NCBI GenBank assembly: GCA_020853705.1
Contig: JADYYK010000204.1
Location: 1 to 33,191 of the forward strand
Direction: 5' to 3'
Length of the DNA: 33,191 nucleotides
Source: Deltaproteobacteria bacterium
GTDB taxonomy: Bacteria > Myxococcota_A > Polyangia > Haliangiales > JADYYK01
Shown: piece by piece, positions 25,112 to 33,191 of the stretch
How the letters are laid out: each line of letters opens with the position of its first letter
Position numbering within the stretch: the first letter of the stretch is position 1
Made by a program: the position numbers and the translations under genes
Notes under the pieces: model-generated
Databases searched by the model: none
Seen by the model: the letters and a program-made list of their open reading frames with translations, nothing else
Told to the model about the DNA's origin: nothing

Positions 25112-27487
25112 ATGCGCTGGATCTGCGTGCTGGGCGTGCTGGGCGTACTGGCCGAGAGCGCGTGCGTGTCCTCCAGCGGCTTCCAGTGCAGCACCGACAC
25201 CCAGTGTGGCGCGGCGGGCAAGTGCGAGGTCACCGGCTTCTGCAGCTTCGCTGACCCGGGCTGCGGCATGGGGCGCCGCTATGGCGAGCACGGCGGCGCC
25301 TTCTCCAGCATGTGTGTCGGCGAGGACGGCGCGGTGCCGCGCCCCGACGGCGGCGACTCCGGCCCGGTGACCTGCATCGACGAGCTCGCGGTGGGGGCCT
25401 TCCACTCCTGCGTGCGCAAGGGCGGCCGGGTCGAGTGCTGGGGCTCGGGTGATGACGCCCAGCTGGGTGACGGACGCTTCGTGCGCAACTCGACACCGAC
25501 CCCGGTGTCGGGCCTGACCGACGCCGCCGAGCTCGCGGCTGGCTTCGTGCACACCTGCGTGCGCACCACCACCGGCAAGGTCAAGTGCTGGGGCTATGAC
25601 GGCGCCTACCAGATCGCGGCGCCCGATCGCGACTATCACCCGGTGCCCGAGGAGATCCCCGGGTTGCCCACGATCAAGAGCCTGTCGACGCAGTTCTTCT
25701 TCACCTGCGCCATCGACATGGCCGACGACGTCTGGTGCTGGGGCGATAACCAGGCCGGGCAGCTCGGCCATGGCATGACCAACCAGCCGGTGCAGCCGGT
25801 GCAGGTGGTCGGGCTGCCCTCGGGCGCGCGCGCCATCGCGGCCGGGCGCGACCACGCCTGCGCCATCGTGAAGTCGCCCGCCGACGAGGTCTGGTGCTGG
25901 GGTCAGAACATGGGCGGCGCGCTGGGCGACGGCACGCTGCTGCCGCGCGCGGCGCCGGTCAAGGTGATGCTGGATGGCGTGGCCGAGATCGCCGCCGGGC
26001 AGGGCCACACCTGCGCGCGCAAGAACGATGGCACGGTGTGGTGCTGGGGTGACAACGGCGCTTACCAGCTGGCGCGACGCACGCCCGACCGGACCGGGAT
26101 GCCGGTGCAGGTGACCCAGGTCAGCGGCGCCACCGCGGTCACCGCGGGCCACGACTCCAGCTGCGCGCGGGTGGCGGGCGGCGAGTACAAGTGCTGGGGC
26201 AACGACAGCTTCGCCAAGCTGGGTGACGGCAGCGGGACCTACAACCAGGACGTGCCCACGGTCAACCAGGCCACCGGCGCGCTGGAGCTGGACTTCGGGG
26301 AGCAGTTCGGCTGCGCACGCTTCGCCACCGGGGTGCGCTGCTGGGGCGCCGACTTCTTCGGCCAGCTCGGCGATGGCGTGCTGACGCACAGCACGCGCCC
26401 GGTCACGGCGGCGCTGACCGCGCAGGCGCAGGTGTCGTGCGGCGGCGCCTTCACCTGCTCGCGCAGCATGGGCGGGCTGGGCTTCTGCTGGGGCCAGAAC
26501 GGCGACGACCAGCTGGGCAGCGGCGGCAACGTGCAGGTCATCCCGCAGCCGACCCAGGTCGCGACGCTGACCGGGATCACGTCGATCCACGCCGGGGTGT
26601 CGCAGGCCTGCGCGCTGGTCGGGGGCGCGGCCTCGTGCTGGGGCGACAACATGGCGGGCATCCTGGGCGACAACCAGGAGCCGCCACAGCAGCGCGCCAC
26701 GCCGACGCCGGTCTTCATGCTGACCACCGCGGCCGACCTCAGCCTGTCGTTCTCGCACATGTGCGCGCGCAAGGCCGATGGCTCGGTGGTGTGCTGGGGC
26801 CAGAACACCGCCGGGCAGCTGGGCGACGGCACCACCATGGAGCGCCACCTGCCGGTGGCCAGCACCATCACCACGGGGGCGACCTCGGTGGCGGCCGGCA
26901 ACGACTTCACCTGCGCGGTGGTGGGCGGGCTGGTCAGCTGTCGCGGCGACAACGACGACGGCACGCTGGGCGCGGGCGACAACGTCGCGCACGCCGGCGT
27001 GGTCACGGTGCAGAAGGCGGGCGGCGGCGATCTGACCGGGGTGCTGGAGGTGGTGGCGGGCCTCTACCATGTGTGTGCGCGCACCGCGAGCGAGGTCTAT
27101 TGCTGGGGTGACGGCTATGCCGGGCAGATCGGCGATGGCGGCGGCTCGCCGCGCAACCTGGCCACCCTGGTGCCCGGGCTGGCCGCGCAGGCGCTGTCGG
27201 CCGGCTACAAGGACACCTGTGCGCTGATCGCGGGCGGCACGGTGCGCTGCTGGGGCGACAACTTCTTCGGCCAGATCGGCGACGGCACCCAGGATACCCG
27301 GACCACGCCGGCCAACGTGGTCGGGCTGACCGGCGCCACGCAGATCTCGGTCGGCTATGGCCACGCCTGCGCGCGCAAGAGCGACGGCACCCTGGCGTGC
27401 TGGGGCAACAACGAGGACGGCCAGCTGGGCACCGTGCCGGTGGTGCTGCGCCCGATGCCGGTCGACGTTCTGCTGACGTGCCCCTGA
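25112..27487 (+). CDS. Secreted RCC1-repeat protein with 14 repeats
   Basis: The 791-aa protein has an export signal (MRWICVLGVLGVLAESAC), a Cys-rich segment (FQCSTDTQCGAAGKCEVTGFCSFADPGC) typical of exported myxobacterial proteins, and a linker. From about residue 90 to the end there are 14 RCC1-like repeats of the type HTCAR..DG.V.CWG.N..GQLGDG. Every repeat has two Cys, one before the strand and one in CWG (CRG in the eleventh). Fourteen units suggest two seven-bladed propellers in tandem, each blade closed by a disulfide. Binding on the cell surface is likely; the partner is unknown. The lipobox (ESAC) is weak. Its end overlaps the next gene by 10 bp. Confidence 0.92.
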   Translation: MRWICVLGVLGVLAESACVSSSGFQCSTDTQCGAAGKCEVTGFCSFADPGCGMGRRYGEHGGAFSSMCVGEDGAVPRPDGGDSGPVTCIDELAVGAFHSCVRKGGRVECWGSGDDAQLGDGRFVRNSTPTPVSGLTDAAELAAGFVHTCVRTTTGKVKCWGYDGAYQIAAPDRDYHPVPEEIPGLPTIKSLSTQFFFTCAIDMADDVWCWGDNQAGQLGHGMTNQPVQPVQVVGLPSGARAIAAGRDHACAIVKSPADEVWCWGQNMGGALGDGTLLPRAAPVKVMLDGVAEIAAGQGHTCARKNDGTVWCWGDNGAYQLARRTPDRTGMPVQVTQVSGATAVTAGHDSSCARVAGGEYKCWGNDSFAKLGDGSGTYNQDVPTVNQATGALELDFGEQFGCARFATGVRCWGADFFGQLGDGVLTHSTRPVTAALTAQAQVSCGGAFTCSRSMGGLGFCWGQNGDDQLGSGGNVQVIPQPTQVATLTGITSIHAGVSQACALVGGAASCWGDNMAGILGDNQEPPQQRATPTPVFMLTTAADLSLSFSHMCARKADGSVVCWGQNTAGQLGDGTTMERHLPVASTITTGATSVAAGNDFTCAVVGGLVSCRGDNDDGTLGAGDNVAHAGVVTVQKAGGGDLTGVLEVVAGLYHVCARTASEVYCWGDGYAGQIGDGGGSPRNLATLVPGLAAQALSAGYKDTCALIAGGTVRCWGDNFFGQIGDGTQDTRTTPANVVGLTGATQISVGYGHACARKSDGTLACWGNNEDGQLGTVPVVLRPMPVDVLLTCP

Positions 27488-29004
27488 GCTTCGCGGAGGT
27501 CGCGACGGCCGACGCCGAGGCGCTGCTGGCCGCTGCGCCGGAGCTGATCGCGCGGCCGCCGGGGTTCGAGGACTGGCGCGTGCTGGCGCGCGCGCTGGCG
27601 GCGCTGGATGACGCGCGGGCGTTCCGGCTGCTGCGCGAGCACAGGGGCAAGCCGCACATGGGGGCGGCGCTGGAGCGCTGCAAGTGGGCCGGTGGATGCG
27701 CCGAGATCTTGACGGCCTGTCAAGATTGGGGCGCGGTCGGGCAGCACGAGCTGCGCAACTGTCTGTGGTACCTGGCGCGCCACCGCTGGCAGCCGGCGTG
27801 GCCGCTGCTCAGCACGGTGTACCTGGAGCATGGCGACAGCAACGTGGTCAACGACGCCGGCTGGGCGCTGCGCGAGTGGGGCGACGCGCGCTCGCTGGCG
27901 GTGGTCGAGGGTGCGCTGGGCGCGGCGGACCACACCCGGCAGCGACACGCGCTGCAGCTGCTGCTGGCGCGGGCGCCCGGTGAGGTGGTGGACCGCATGG
28001 GCGGGCTGGCCACCCTGGCGCAGCAGGGGGCGCGGGCCGGCCTGCTGCTGCATCTGGTCGGCTCGGCGGACGGTGATGCGGCACGCCAGGCCGAGACGCC
28101 GCCGCGGCTGTGGGCGGTGGAGCCGCGCTTCGTGGAGCTGGCCCAGCTGCTGGTCAGGGATCGGCAGCACAAGCAGACCGCGAAGTGGGTGCTTGATCTG
28201 GCCGGGGTGCAGGTGCGGCCGCTGGCGGTGGCGGAGGCGGAGGCGGGGGCGAAGGCAAAGGCGGGTGCGGGGGCGACCGGGGCGCCGGGGGCGCGGGCGC
28301 GACGCGGCAAGGCGCTGCCCGATGGCGCGGCGCTGCTGGCACGCTATGAGGAGGGCGCCCACGCGGAGGTGACCACGGCGCTCTGCAAGCTGGGGCCGCG
28401 GGTGCGCGAGCCGGAGGTGCTGGAGGGTGCGCGGGCGGTCGCGCGTGCGCTGATGCGGCGGGTGCGCGGCAACCTGGAGCTGGTGATCGGGCGGCTGGAG
28501 GCGGGGGGCTATGTGTTCGAGCGCCGCGCGCAGGCGCTGGGGCGCGGCGCCAGCGCGGCCGAGCTGGCGGCGCTGGAGGCGGCGGTCGGGCAGCTGCCGG
28601 TGCTGCTGCACGCCGCGCTCGAGGTGCTGGGCGAGGTCGATCTGCGCGGGCGCGCCCCGAGGATGCAGGCCGAGTGGCAGACCGATCCGCTGATGCTGGC
28701 CTCGGCCAGCGCGCTGCTGGAGGACGCCGCCGACCATGACGGCAGCATCGCGTTCGATCTGGCCATCGCGCCTGACGCCCTGGGCAAGGCCGGCTTCTCG
28801 GCGGGCGCCCATGTCATCGAGGTGCCGGCGGCGGGCTTCGACGCCGCGGTGACACCACGGCCGGGGCGCCAGGCGGGCCTGCTGGGCCTCTTGCGCGAGA
28901 GCCTGGCGGCGGCCGGCTTTCCCGGGCTTGCGCGGCAAAAGGGCGCGAGCCGGTTCACGCGCGCCTGGATGGGGCCGCTGAGGGCGGGGCTTCGGCCCTT
29001 CTGA
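27478..29004 (+). CDS. HEAT-repeat-like protein
   Basis: The 508-aa cytoplasmic protein begins at GTG 27478, overlapping the RCC1 gene by 10 bp; no ATG start fits. Residues 1-230 look like helical HEAT pairs (DDARAFRLLREHRG, NVVNDAGWALREWGDARSLAVVEGAL, RQRHALQLLLARAPGEVV). A Lys/Ala/Gly linker lies at about 255-280. The last 180 residues (LPVLLHAALEVLGEVDLRG ... MQAEWQTDPLMLASASALLED ... FDLAIAPDALGKAGFSAGAHVIEVP) recall the tail of SMI1/KNR4-type or HEAT proteins of actinobacteria, by impression only. A scaffold role is possible. Coupling to the upstream gene suggests co-expression. Confidence 0.75.
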   Translation: MPLSFAEVATADAEALLAAAPELIARPPGFEDWRVLARALAALDDARAFRLLREHRGKPHMGAALERCKWAGGCAEILTACQDWGAVGQHELRNCLWYLARHRWQPAWPLLSTVYLEHGDSNVVNDAGWALREWGDARSLAVVEGALGAADHTRQRHALQLLLARAPGEVVDRMGGLATLAQQGARAGLLLHLVGSADGDAARQAETPPRLWAVEPRFVELAQLLVRDRQHKQTAKWVLDLAGVQVRPLAVAEAEAGAKAKAGAGATGAPGARARRGKALPDGAALLARYEEGAHAEVTTALCKLGPRVREPEVLEGARAVARALMRRVRGNLELVIGRLEAGGYVFERRAQALGRGASAAELAALEAAVGQLPVLLHAALEVLGEVDLRGRAPRMQAEWQTDPLMLASASALLEDAADHDGSIAFDLAIAPDALGKAGFSAGAHVIEVPAAGFDAAVTPRPGRQAGLLGLLRESLAAAGFPGLARQKGASRFTRAWMGPLRAGLRPF

Positions 29005-29025
29005 CATGCTACTTTGGTGTGGGGG

Positions 29026-30984
29026 ATGAGTACGCCACTCGCCGAAGAGTTCTGGCGCCTGGCCGGTGAAGAGGCAGGCGTGCGCACCACGCCAGTGGTC
29101 GCGGTGCAGGCCCTGCTGCGCGCGGTCAAGCAGCTCGACACCCGCGAGGTCACGGATCGCTCGGGCTTCGGGCTGGCGGCGTTCTACGTCCTGCTGCGTG
29201 AGGGCGCGGGCCGAGCCGACGGGGGGTATTCGCCGCCAGAGCTGGCCACCGGCGCCAACCTGACCCAGCGCTCGGTGGTGTATGCGCTGGGGGCGCTGCT
29301 GTTCGAGCGCGTGACCGGCGAGCTGCCGCCGCGCGACCTGGGCGCGGCGCGGGCGCTGCACGAGCTGCCGCGGGCGCTGACCGCGGTGCTGCGCTGTGCG
29401 CTGTCGCCGACGCCGGAGGATCGCTTCGGCAACATGGCGATGATGCGGCTACGCCTGGAGGACTTCCTGCGCGAGCCGGGGGCGGCGACCGAGACCCGCT
29501 CGGGCCCCCGACCGGCGTCGCCACCACGCTCGGGGCCGATGGCTCCGTTGATGGGCAAGTCGGGCCTGACAGGGAAGATGCCGCGGATCGTCGAGCGGGT
29601 GCGCAGCCCCGAGGAGCGCGCGCGCAGGCCAGCCGGGGTGCGCGACGCGCGCAGCGCGGATGCTGGCGACGACAGCGGGTTCGGCGCAGGCGGCACCGGG
29701 ACGGGGGCGCCGGCCGGGGCCGGGGCCGGGGTCGGGGTCGGAGTCGACGACGAGTGGGGGCCGATCAAGACCAGCGAGCGCTCGCGCGGCGGCACCAACG
29801 CCGGCACCGGCGCGCGACAGCGGCCAGCGGGGGTGGTGCCCATCACGGCGTCGCGGGCGCGGCCGGCCGGGGTGCTGGAGCCGAGCGAGCCGACCTTGCC
29901 AGGGCCAGGGCCGGAGGGCGGCACCCTGCCAGGGCTGGAGCCCGCGGGGCTGGGGCAGCCGCTGCGACTGGACAGTGAGCCGCTGGAGGGCACCAGGCCG
30001 GGCCCGGGCCTGGGCCTGGGGAGGACGACGGGGACGACGGGGGCCGCGGCGACGACGGGGGCCGCGGCGACGACGGGGGCCGCAGGGGCGAGGGGGGCCG
30101 CGGGGGCGAGGGACACGGAGATCGTCGAGGCCACCGAGGAGCGGGCGATGTCGTTCCCGCTGACGGCGCCGGCGGAAGACCCGCCGCCGCCGCCATCGCT
30201 GTCGGGACGCCTGCAGCTGGCCTCACCGAGCCCGAGTGTGGCGGCGGGTGACGAGGTGCCCGCGCAAGCCGCGGCCGCGCCGACGCCGACCCAGGCGCCG
30301 GCCGCCACCCCCGTCGAGGCGGAGCGGCCGGCCGCACAGGCGATGCCGGAGCCAGCGACGCCGGGGGCCGAGCCGGCAGCAGCGCCCGACGCCCCGGTGA
30401 CCAGGGCGCCAGGCGGCAGCAAGAAGGTGCCCATCGTGCTCGGGCTCGTGCTGGTGGCGGCAGCGGTGGTGGCGTTCCTGGCCTGGCCGCGCAAGAAGGC
30501 CGAACAGCCGAAGCCCAGGGTCGCGGTGGCGACGCCATCACCGATGGTGACCGCCCAGCCCAGCCCGAGCGTCACCCCGGCGGGCACGCCGGTCGCCACC
30601 GCCGCCCCGAGCCCCAGCGCCACCACCGCCCCGAGCCCCAGCGCCACCGCCGCCCCGACGCCGGCACCGACCGCACCCGCCGGCGCCACCTTCGACCCCG
30701 AGAGCGCGGGCCAGCGCGCGGTGGCCCAGATCCGCGTCTGTTTCGGCCAGCCCCGCCTGGAGCAGCGCATCGAGTTCGGCGCCACCATCCTGTTCTCCGC
30801 CGACGGCATCGCCCGCCGGGTCTACTTCCCGCCCGAGTCGCCGCTGCCCCAGGCCGAGCGCGCCTGCGCCCACCAGCTCATCCTCGGCCTCGACGCTGGC
30901 CCGGCGCCGACCGCGACCATGGTGCTCTACAAGTTCGTCCTCGACGGCAGCAGCGGGACCGCCCAGCTCCTGCGTCGTCACTGA
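29026..30984 (+). CDS. C-lobe-only pseudokinase membrane protein
   Basis: The 652-aa protein starts with the C-lobe of a Ser/Thr kinase fold: GGYSPPELATGANLTQRSVVYALGALLFERVTGELPP (about 66-104) and LTAVLRCALSPTPEDRFGNM. The ATP-binding N-lobe and the HRD and DFG motifs are absent, so it cannot be an active kinase. Then comes a 320-residue Pro/Ala/Gly linker, one membrane helix (VPIVLGLVLVAAAVVAFLAW, about 468-487) and a 95-residue outside domain with two Cys (RVCFGQ and RACAHQ). The architecture is that of a bacterial receptor kinase with a dead catalytic part. A TTG at 29014 is a possible earlier start; ATG 29026 with GGGGG upstream is preferred. Confidence 0.83.
   Translation: MSTPLAEEFWRLAGEEAGVRTTPVVAVQALLRAVKQLDTREVTDRSGFGLAAFYVLLREGAGRADGGYSPPELATGANLTQRSVVYALGALLFERVTGELPPRDLGAARALHELPRALTAVLRCALSPTPEDRFGNMAMMRLRLEDFLREPGAATETRSGPRPASPPRSGPMAPLMGKSGLTGKMPRIVERVRSPEERARRPAGVRDARSADAGDDSGFGAGGTGTGAPAGAGAGVGVGVDDEWGPIKTSERSRGGTNAGTGARQRPAGVVPITASRARPAGVLEPSEPTLPGPGPEGGTLPGLEPAGLGQPLRLDSEPLEGTRPGPGLGLGRTTGTTGAAATTGAAATTGAAGARGAAGARDTEIVEATEERAMSFPLTAPAEDPPPPPSLSGRLQLASPSPSVAAGDEVPAQAAAAPTPTQAPAATPVEAERPAAQAMPEPATPGAEPAAAPDAPVTRAPGGSKKVPIVLGLVLVAAAVVAFLAWPRKKAEQPKPRVAVATPSPMVTAQPSPSVTPAGTPVATAAPSPSATTAPSPSATAAPTPAPTAPAGATFDPESAGQRAVAQIRVCFGQPRLEQRIEFGATILFSADGIARRVYFPPESPLPQAERACAHQLILGLDAGPAPTATMVLYKFVLDGSSGTAQLLRRH
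30034..30084 (+). repeat. 18-bp tandem repeat in the pseudokinase linker
   Basis: ACGACGGGGGCCGCGGCG repeats at 30034 and 30052, with a partial third copy at 30070. It encodes TTGAAA units in the linker and keeps the frame. Confidence 0.85.
30604..30651 (+). repeat. 24-bp tandem repeat x2 (APSPSATT-type)
   Basis: A 24-bp unit starting GCCCCGAGCCCCAGCGCC occurs at 30604-30627 and 30628-30651, giving APSPSATT and APSPSATA just outside the membrane helix of the pseudokinase. Confidence 0.85.
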
Positions 30985-30999
30985 AAAGTTGGTGAAACC

Positions 31000-31017
31000 G
31001 GGCGGCGATGGCCGCCC
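31000..31017 (+). terminator. GC hairpin after the pseudokinase gene
   Basis: GGGCGGC (31000-31006) pairs with GCCGCCC (31011-31017) over a 4-nt loop, 16 bases after the stop. There is no T tract, so termination is only possible. Confidence 0.35.
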
Positions 31018-31040
31018 CACCGTGCAATCATGAGGACGCC

Positions 31041-31367
31041 GTGCGTGCCGCCCTCACAGCGCTCCTGCTGGCCGCGAGCCTGTCGCTCGCCGGTGGCGCA
31101 CGTCTGCCCGCATCTCCCTCCGTGCCGCAGCATGACGCGCTGTCCGCCGCCTGTGATGGCCCCGCCGTGCCCATGCTGGGCCGCCGCGCGGGAGAGCCCG
31201 ACCGTCCCGGCCTCGGCGTCGCCCTGGCACAGCTCGACCCCCACGCCAGCGGCCTCACCGCGCGGTGCGTGACCCGCGCCACCGGCCTCCCCGCCCCGCG
31301 CACCCCGCGCAGGCCCCCTGTCGCCGTCTCGCCGCAGAGCCCGCGCGCGCCTCCGTCCGCAGCCTGA
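31041..31367 (+). CDS. Small exported hypothetical protein
   Basis: The 108-aa frame from GTG 31041 has a classical signal peptide (RAALTALLLAASLSLAGGA) and a Pro/Arg-rich mature part with two Cys. A GAGG lies 5 bases before the GTG (TGAGGACGCC), which favours this start over an ATG at 31030 in another frame. No family is recognised, and the Pro-rich end is low complexity, so it could also be a chance frame in GC-rich DNA. Confidence 0.45.
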   Translation: MRAALTALLLAASLSLAGGARLPASPSVPQHDALSAACDGPAVPMLGRRAGEPDRPGLGVALAQLDPHASGLTARCVTRATGLPAPRTPRRPPVAVSPQSPRAPPSAA

Positions 31368-31431
31368 CCGGCTGTTCCCGAGGCCAGGCCTGACGTCCGA
31401 CGTCTGACGATCGCGCTCGCGGAGGGCAACG

Positions 31432-33191
31432 ATGATCGACCCGCACGAGTTTCTCACCAACCTCGCCATGGTGCTCTGTGTGGCGGCCGTGACCACGGTG
31501 CTGTTCCAGTGGCTGCGCCAGCCGGTGGTGCTGGGGTATCTGCTGGCCGGCGTCCTCATCGGCCCGCACGTGCCCATCCCGCTGGTGGTCAACGGCGACA
31601 TGGTGCCGGCGCGGTCGGAGCTCGGCGTCATCCTGCTGATGTTCTCGCTGGGGCTGGAGTTCAGCCTGAGCAAGCTGATGCGGGTGGTGCGCCGCGCCGG
31701 GCTGGTGGCGCTGATCGAGACCAGCATCATGGTCTGGCTGGGCTACCTGGCCGGCCGCCTGCTGGGCTTCGGCGCGCTGCCCAGCCTGTTCGTCGGCTCC
31801 ATGATCGCGATCTCGTCCACCACCATCGTGGCCAAGGCGTTCGAGGAGCAGAAGACGCCGACCAAGCTGCGCGAGGTGGTGTTCGCCATCCTCATCGCCG
31901 AGGACCTCATCGCGGTGCTGCTGGTCGCGATCCTGACCGCGGTGAGCACCGGCGGCGGGCTGTCGCCGGCCGCGCTGGCCGAGACCATCGGGCGCCTGGC
32001 GGCGTTCCTGATCGGCGTCGTCGTGGTCGGGCTGCTCACGGTGCCCCGCGTCGTGCGCGCCATCGTCAAGCTGGGCCGCCCCGAGACCACCCTGGTGGCC
32101 AGCATCGGCATCTGCTTCGCGCTGTCGCTGCTGGCCATCGAGCTGGGCTACTCGGTCGCGCTGGGCGCCTTCCTGGGCGGCTCGCTGGTGGCCGAGTCGG
32201 GCCACAGCCACGACATCGAGAAGGTCGTCCACCCGGTGCGCGACATGTTCGGCGCCATCTTCTTCGTCGCCTCGGGCATGTTGATCGACCCCGCCATCCT
32301 GGTCGACCACGCCGGCGCCATCGCGCTGCTGACCGGCCTGGTCGTGGCCGGCAAGATCCTCGGCGTGTCGACCGGCGCCTTCCTGGCCGGCTATGGCACG
32401 CGCAAGTCGATCCAGGCCGGCATGAGCCTGGCCCAGATCGGCGAGTTCTCCTTCATCATCGCCGGCGTCGGCGTCACCCTGGGGGCCGCCAGCCCATCCC
32501 TGTACGCCATCGCGGTCGCGGTGTCGGCGCTGACCACGCTGCTGACGCCGTGGCTCATGAAGGCGTCGGATCCGGTCGCGCGCTTCGTCGATCGCAAGCT
32601 GCCGCACCGGCTGCAGACCTTCGCCAGCATGTACGAGCGCTGGCTCGAGCAGCTGCGCTCCCGGCCGCGCGCCCCCACCATCCGGACCCGGGTGCGCGGC
32701 CTGATCCGCCTGCTGGTGGCCGACACCGTGGCCATCGCGATCATCGTGATCACCACCGCGCGCGCCATGCCCACCATCACCGCCTGGGTCGGGCGCGAGC
32801 TGTCGATCGCGCCCGAGGCCGCGCACATGGCCGTCATCGCGATGGCCGGCATGCTGGTCCTGCTGTTCGCGGTCGGGGTGTTTCGCTGCGCGCGCTCGCT
32901 GGGGCTGGTGCTGGGCACCCAGGTGTTCCCCAGCCAGGGCGGCGTCGATGTGCTGACGGCGCCGCGGCGCACCCTGGTGCTGACGCTGCAGCTGGTCTGC
33001 GTGCTGGCGGTCGGCGTGCCGCTGCTGGCGCTGACGCAGCCCTTCGTGGGTGCGCCCGGCGCCGGCGTGATGGCGCTGGTGCTGCTGGTCTACGGGCTGT
33101 TCTTCTGGCGCAGCACCACCAGCCTGCAGGGCCACGTGCGCGCGGGCAGCCAGGTCCTGCTGGAGGCGCTGGCCACGCAGACCGCGCACGA
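31432..33191 (+). CDS. CPA2-type cation/proton antiporter (partial, KefB-like)
   Basis: The frame begins at ATG 31432, five bases after a strong GGAGGG, and runs off the window after 586 codons. The first 380 residues are a CPA2 exchanger: LFQWLRQPVVLGYLLAGVLIGP, ILLMFSLGLEFSLSKL, GSMIAISSTTIVAKAFEE, AILIAEDLIAVLLVAIL, GYSVALGAFLGGSLVAES, MFGAIFFVASGMLIDP and GMSLAQIGEFSFIIAGV. It should swap K+ or Na+ for protons across the inner membrane. After about residue 410 (KLPHRLQTFASMYERWLEQL) come further membrane helices not found in KefB itself, so this is a larger variant; the end is unseen. The minus-strand frame opposite it is a shadow. Confidence 0.92.
   Translation, partial: MIDPHEFLTNLAMVLCVAAVTTVLFQWLRQPVVLGYLLAGVLIGPHVPIPLVVNGDMVPARSELGVILLMFSLGLEFSLSKLMRVVRRAGLVALIETSIMVWLGYLAGRLLGFGALPSLFVGSMIAISSTTIVAKAFEEQKTPTKLREVVFAILIAEDLIAVLLVAILTAVSTGGGLSPAALAETIGRLAAFLIGVVVVGLLTVPRVVRAIVKLGRPETTLVASIGICFALSLLAIELGYSVALGAFLGGSLVAESGHSHDIEKVVHPVRDMFGAIFFVASGMLIDPAILVDHAGAIALLTGLVVAGKILGVSTGAFLAGYGTRKSIQAGMSLAQIGEFSFIIAGVGVTLGAASPSLYAIAVAVSALTTLLTPWLMKASDPVARFVDRKLPHRLQTFASMYERWLEQLRSRPRAPTIRTRVRGLIRLLVADTVAIAIIVITTARAMPTITAWVGRELSIAPEAAHMAVIAMAGMLVLLFAVGVFRCARSLGLVLGTQVFPSQGGVDVLTAPRRTLVLTLQLVCVLAVGVPLLALTQPFVGAPGAGVMALVLLVYGLFFWRSTTSLQGHVRAGSQVLLEALATQTAH

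Noticed and set aside
27355..29361. Minus-strand 668-codon frame
   Set aside because: Antisense of the HEAT-like gene and flanks; Arg/Gln-rich with no domain.
31392..31412. Three GACG motifs at 7-bp steps before the antiporter
   Set aside because: Too short and common in this base composition to call an operator.
31255..33189. Long minus-strand frame at the right end
   Set aside because: It lies opposite the CPA2 antiporter, which has clear family motifs and a strong ribosome site; the minus frame is Gln/His/Arg low complexity.

Overview
The window is about 33 kb of very GC-rich DNA with tightly packed genes. The many short secreted lipoproteins (lipobox Cys followed by Gly/Asp/Pro-rich linkers), an RCC1-repeat lipoprotein, a kinase-like receptor and several YeeE/GST/SRPBCC-type genes suggest a myxobacterium-like member of the Myxococcota, perhaps near Haliangium/Kofleriaceae. 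That placement is inferred from gene style; there is no rRNA or other marker gene here.

Layout. 1-1021 holds a broken APC-type amino-acid permease. 1072-2490 holds two convergent small membrane/lipoprotein genes whose ends overlap in a CTG/CAG run. 2524-5199 is a long U32-family gene. 5343-7682 is the most striking gene: one protein joining a SecD-like periplasmic head, a SecY-like ten-helix body and a C-terminal DUF2007-like domain. It converges on an OmpA-domain gene. 8259-10153 holds a ferredoxin, a GST and an epoxide-hydrolase-like enzyme. 10217-11627 is a three-gene operon: split YeeE/YedE sulfur-compound transporter plus SRPBCC protein. 11650-14072 is an aldo/keto reductase behind an acyl-CoA synthetase, divergent from ribH (14131-14589).

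14590-15273 has no convincing gene. It carries two inverted copies of a 141-bp element with 18-bp terminal inverted repeats that differ between copies in a compensatory way, plus other short repeats. 15274-18193 is a minus-strand operon for secreted proteins (metallophosphatase, CE2-like esterase, small lipoprotein). It is divergent from two overlapping lipoprotein genes (18239-19566), which are followed by a Zn alcohol dehydrogenase preceded by a perfect 22-bp palindrome. 20634-21321 is a lower-GC patch with one unrecognised 124-aa gene. 21322-27487 encodes exported proteins: a papain-like protease with a P domain, a heparinase-like lyase, and a 14-repeat RCC1 protein. 27478-30984 encodes a HEAT-like protein and a C-lobe-only pseudokinase receptor. 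The window closes with a small exported protein and the start of a CPA2-type cation/proton antiporter.

Regulation. Several genes have a -10-like hexamer (TATCCT, TATGCT, TAGGAT, TATGAT, AACAAT) ending 5-7 nt before the start codon, three of them with a TTGTCA/TTGTTT -35 16-17 nt further up. This looks like leaderless transcription. Other genes (for example 11650-12441, 12453-14072, 31432-end) have strong Shine-Dalgarno sites.
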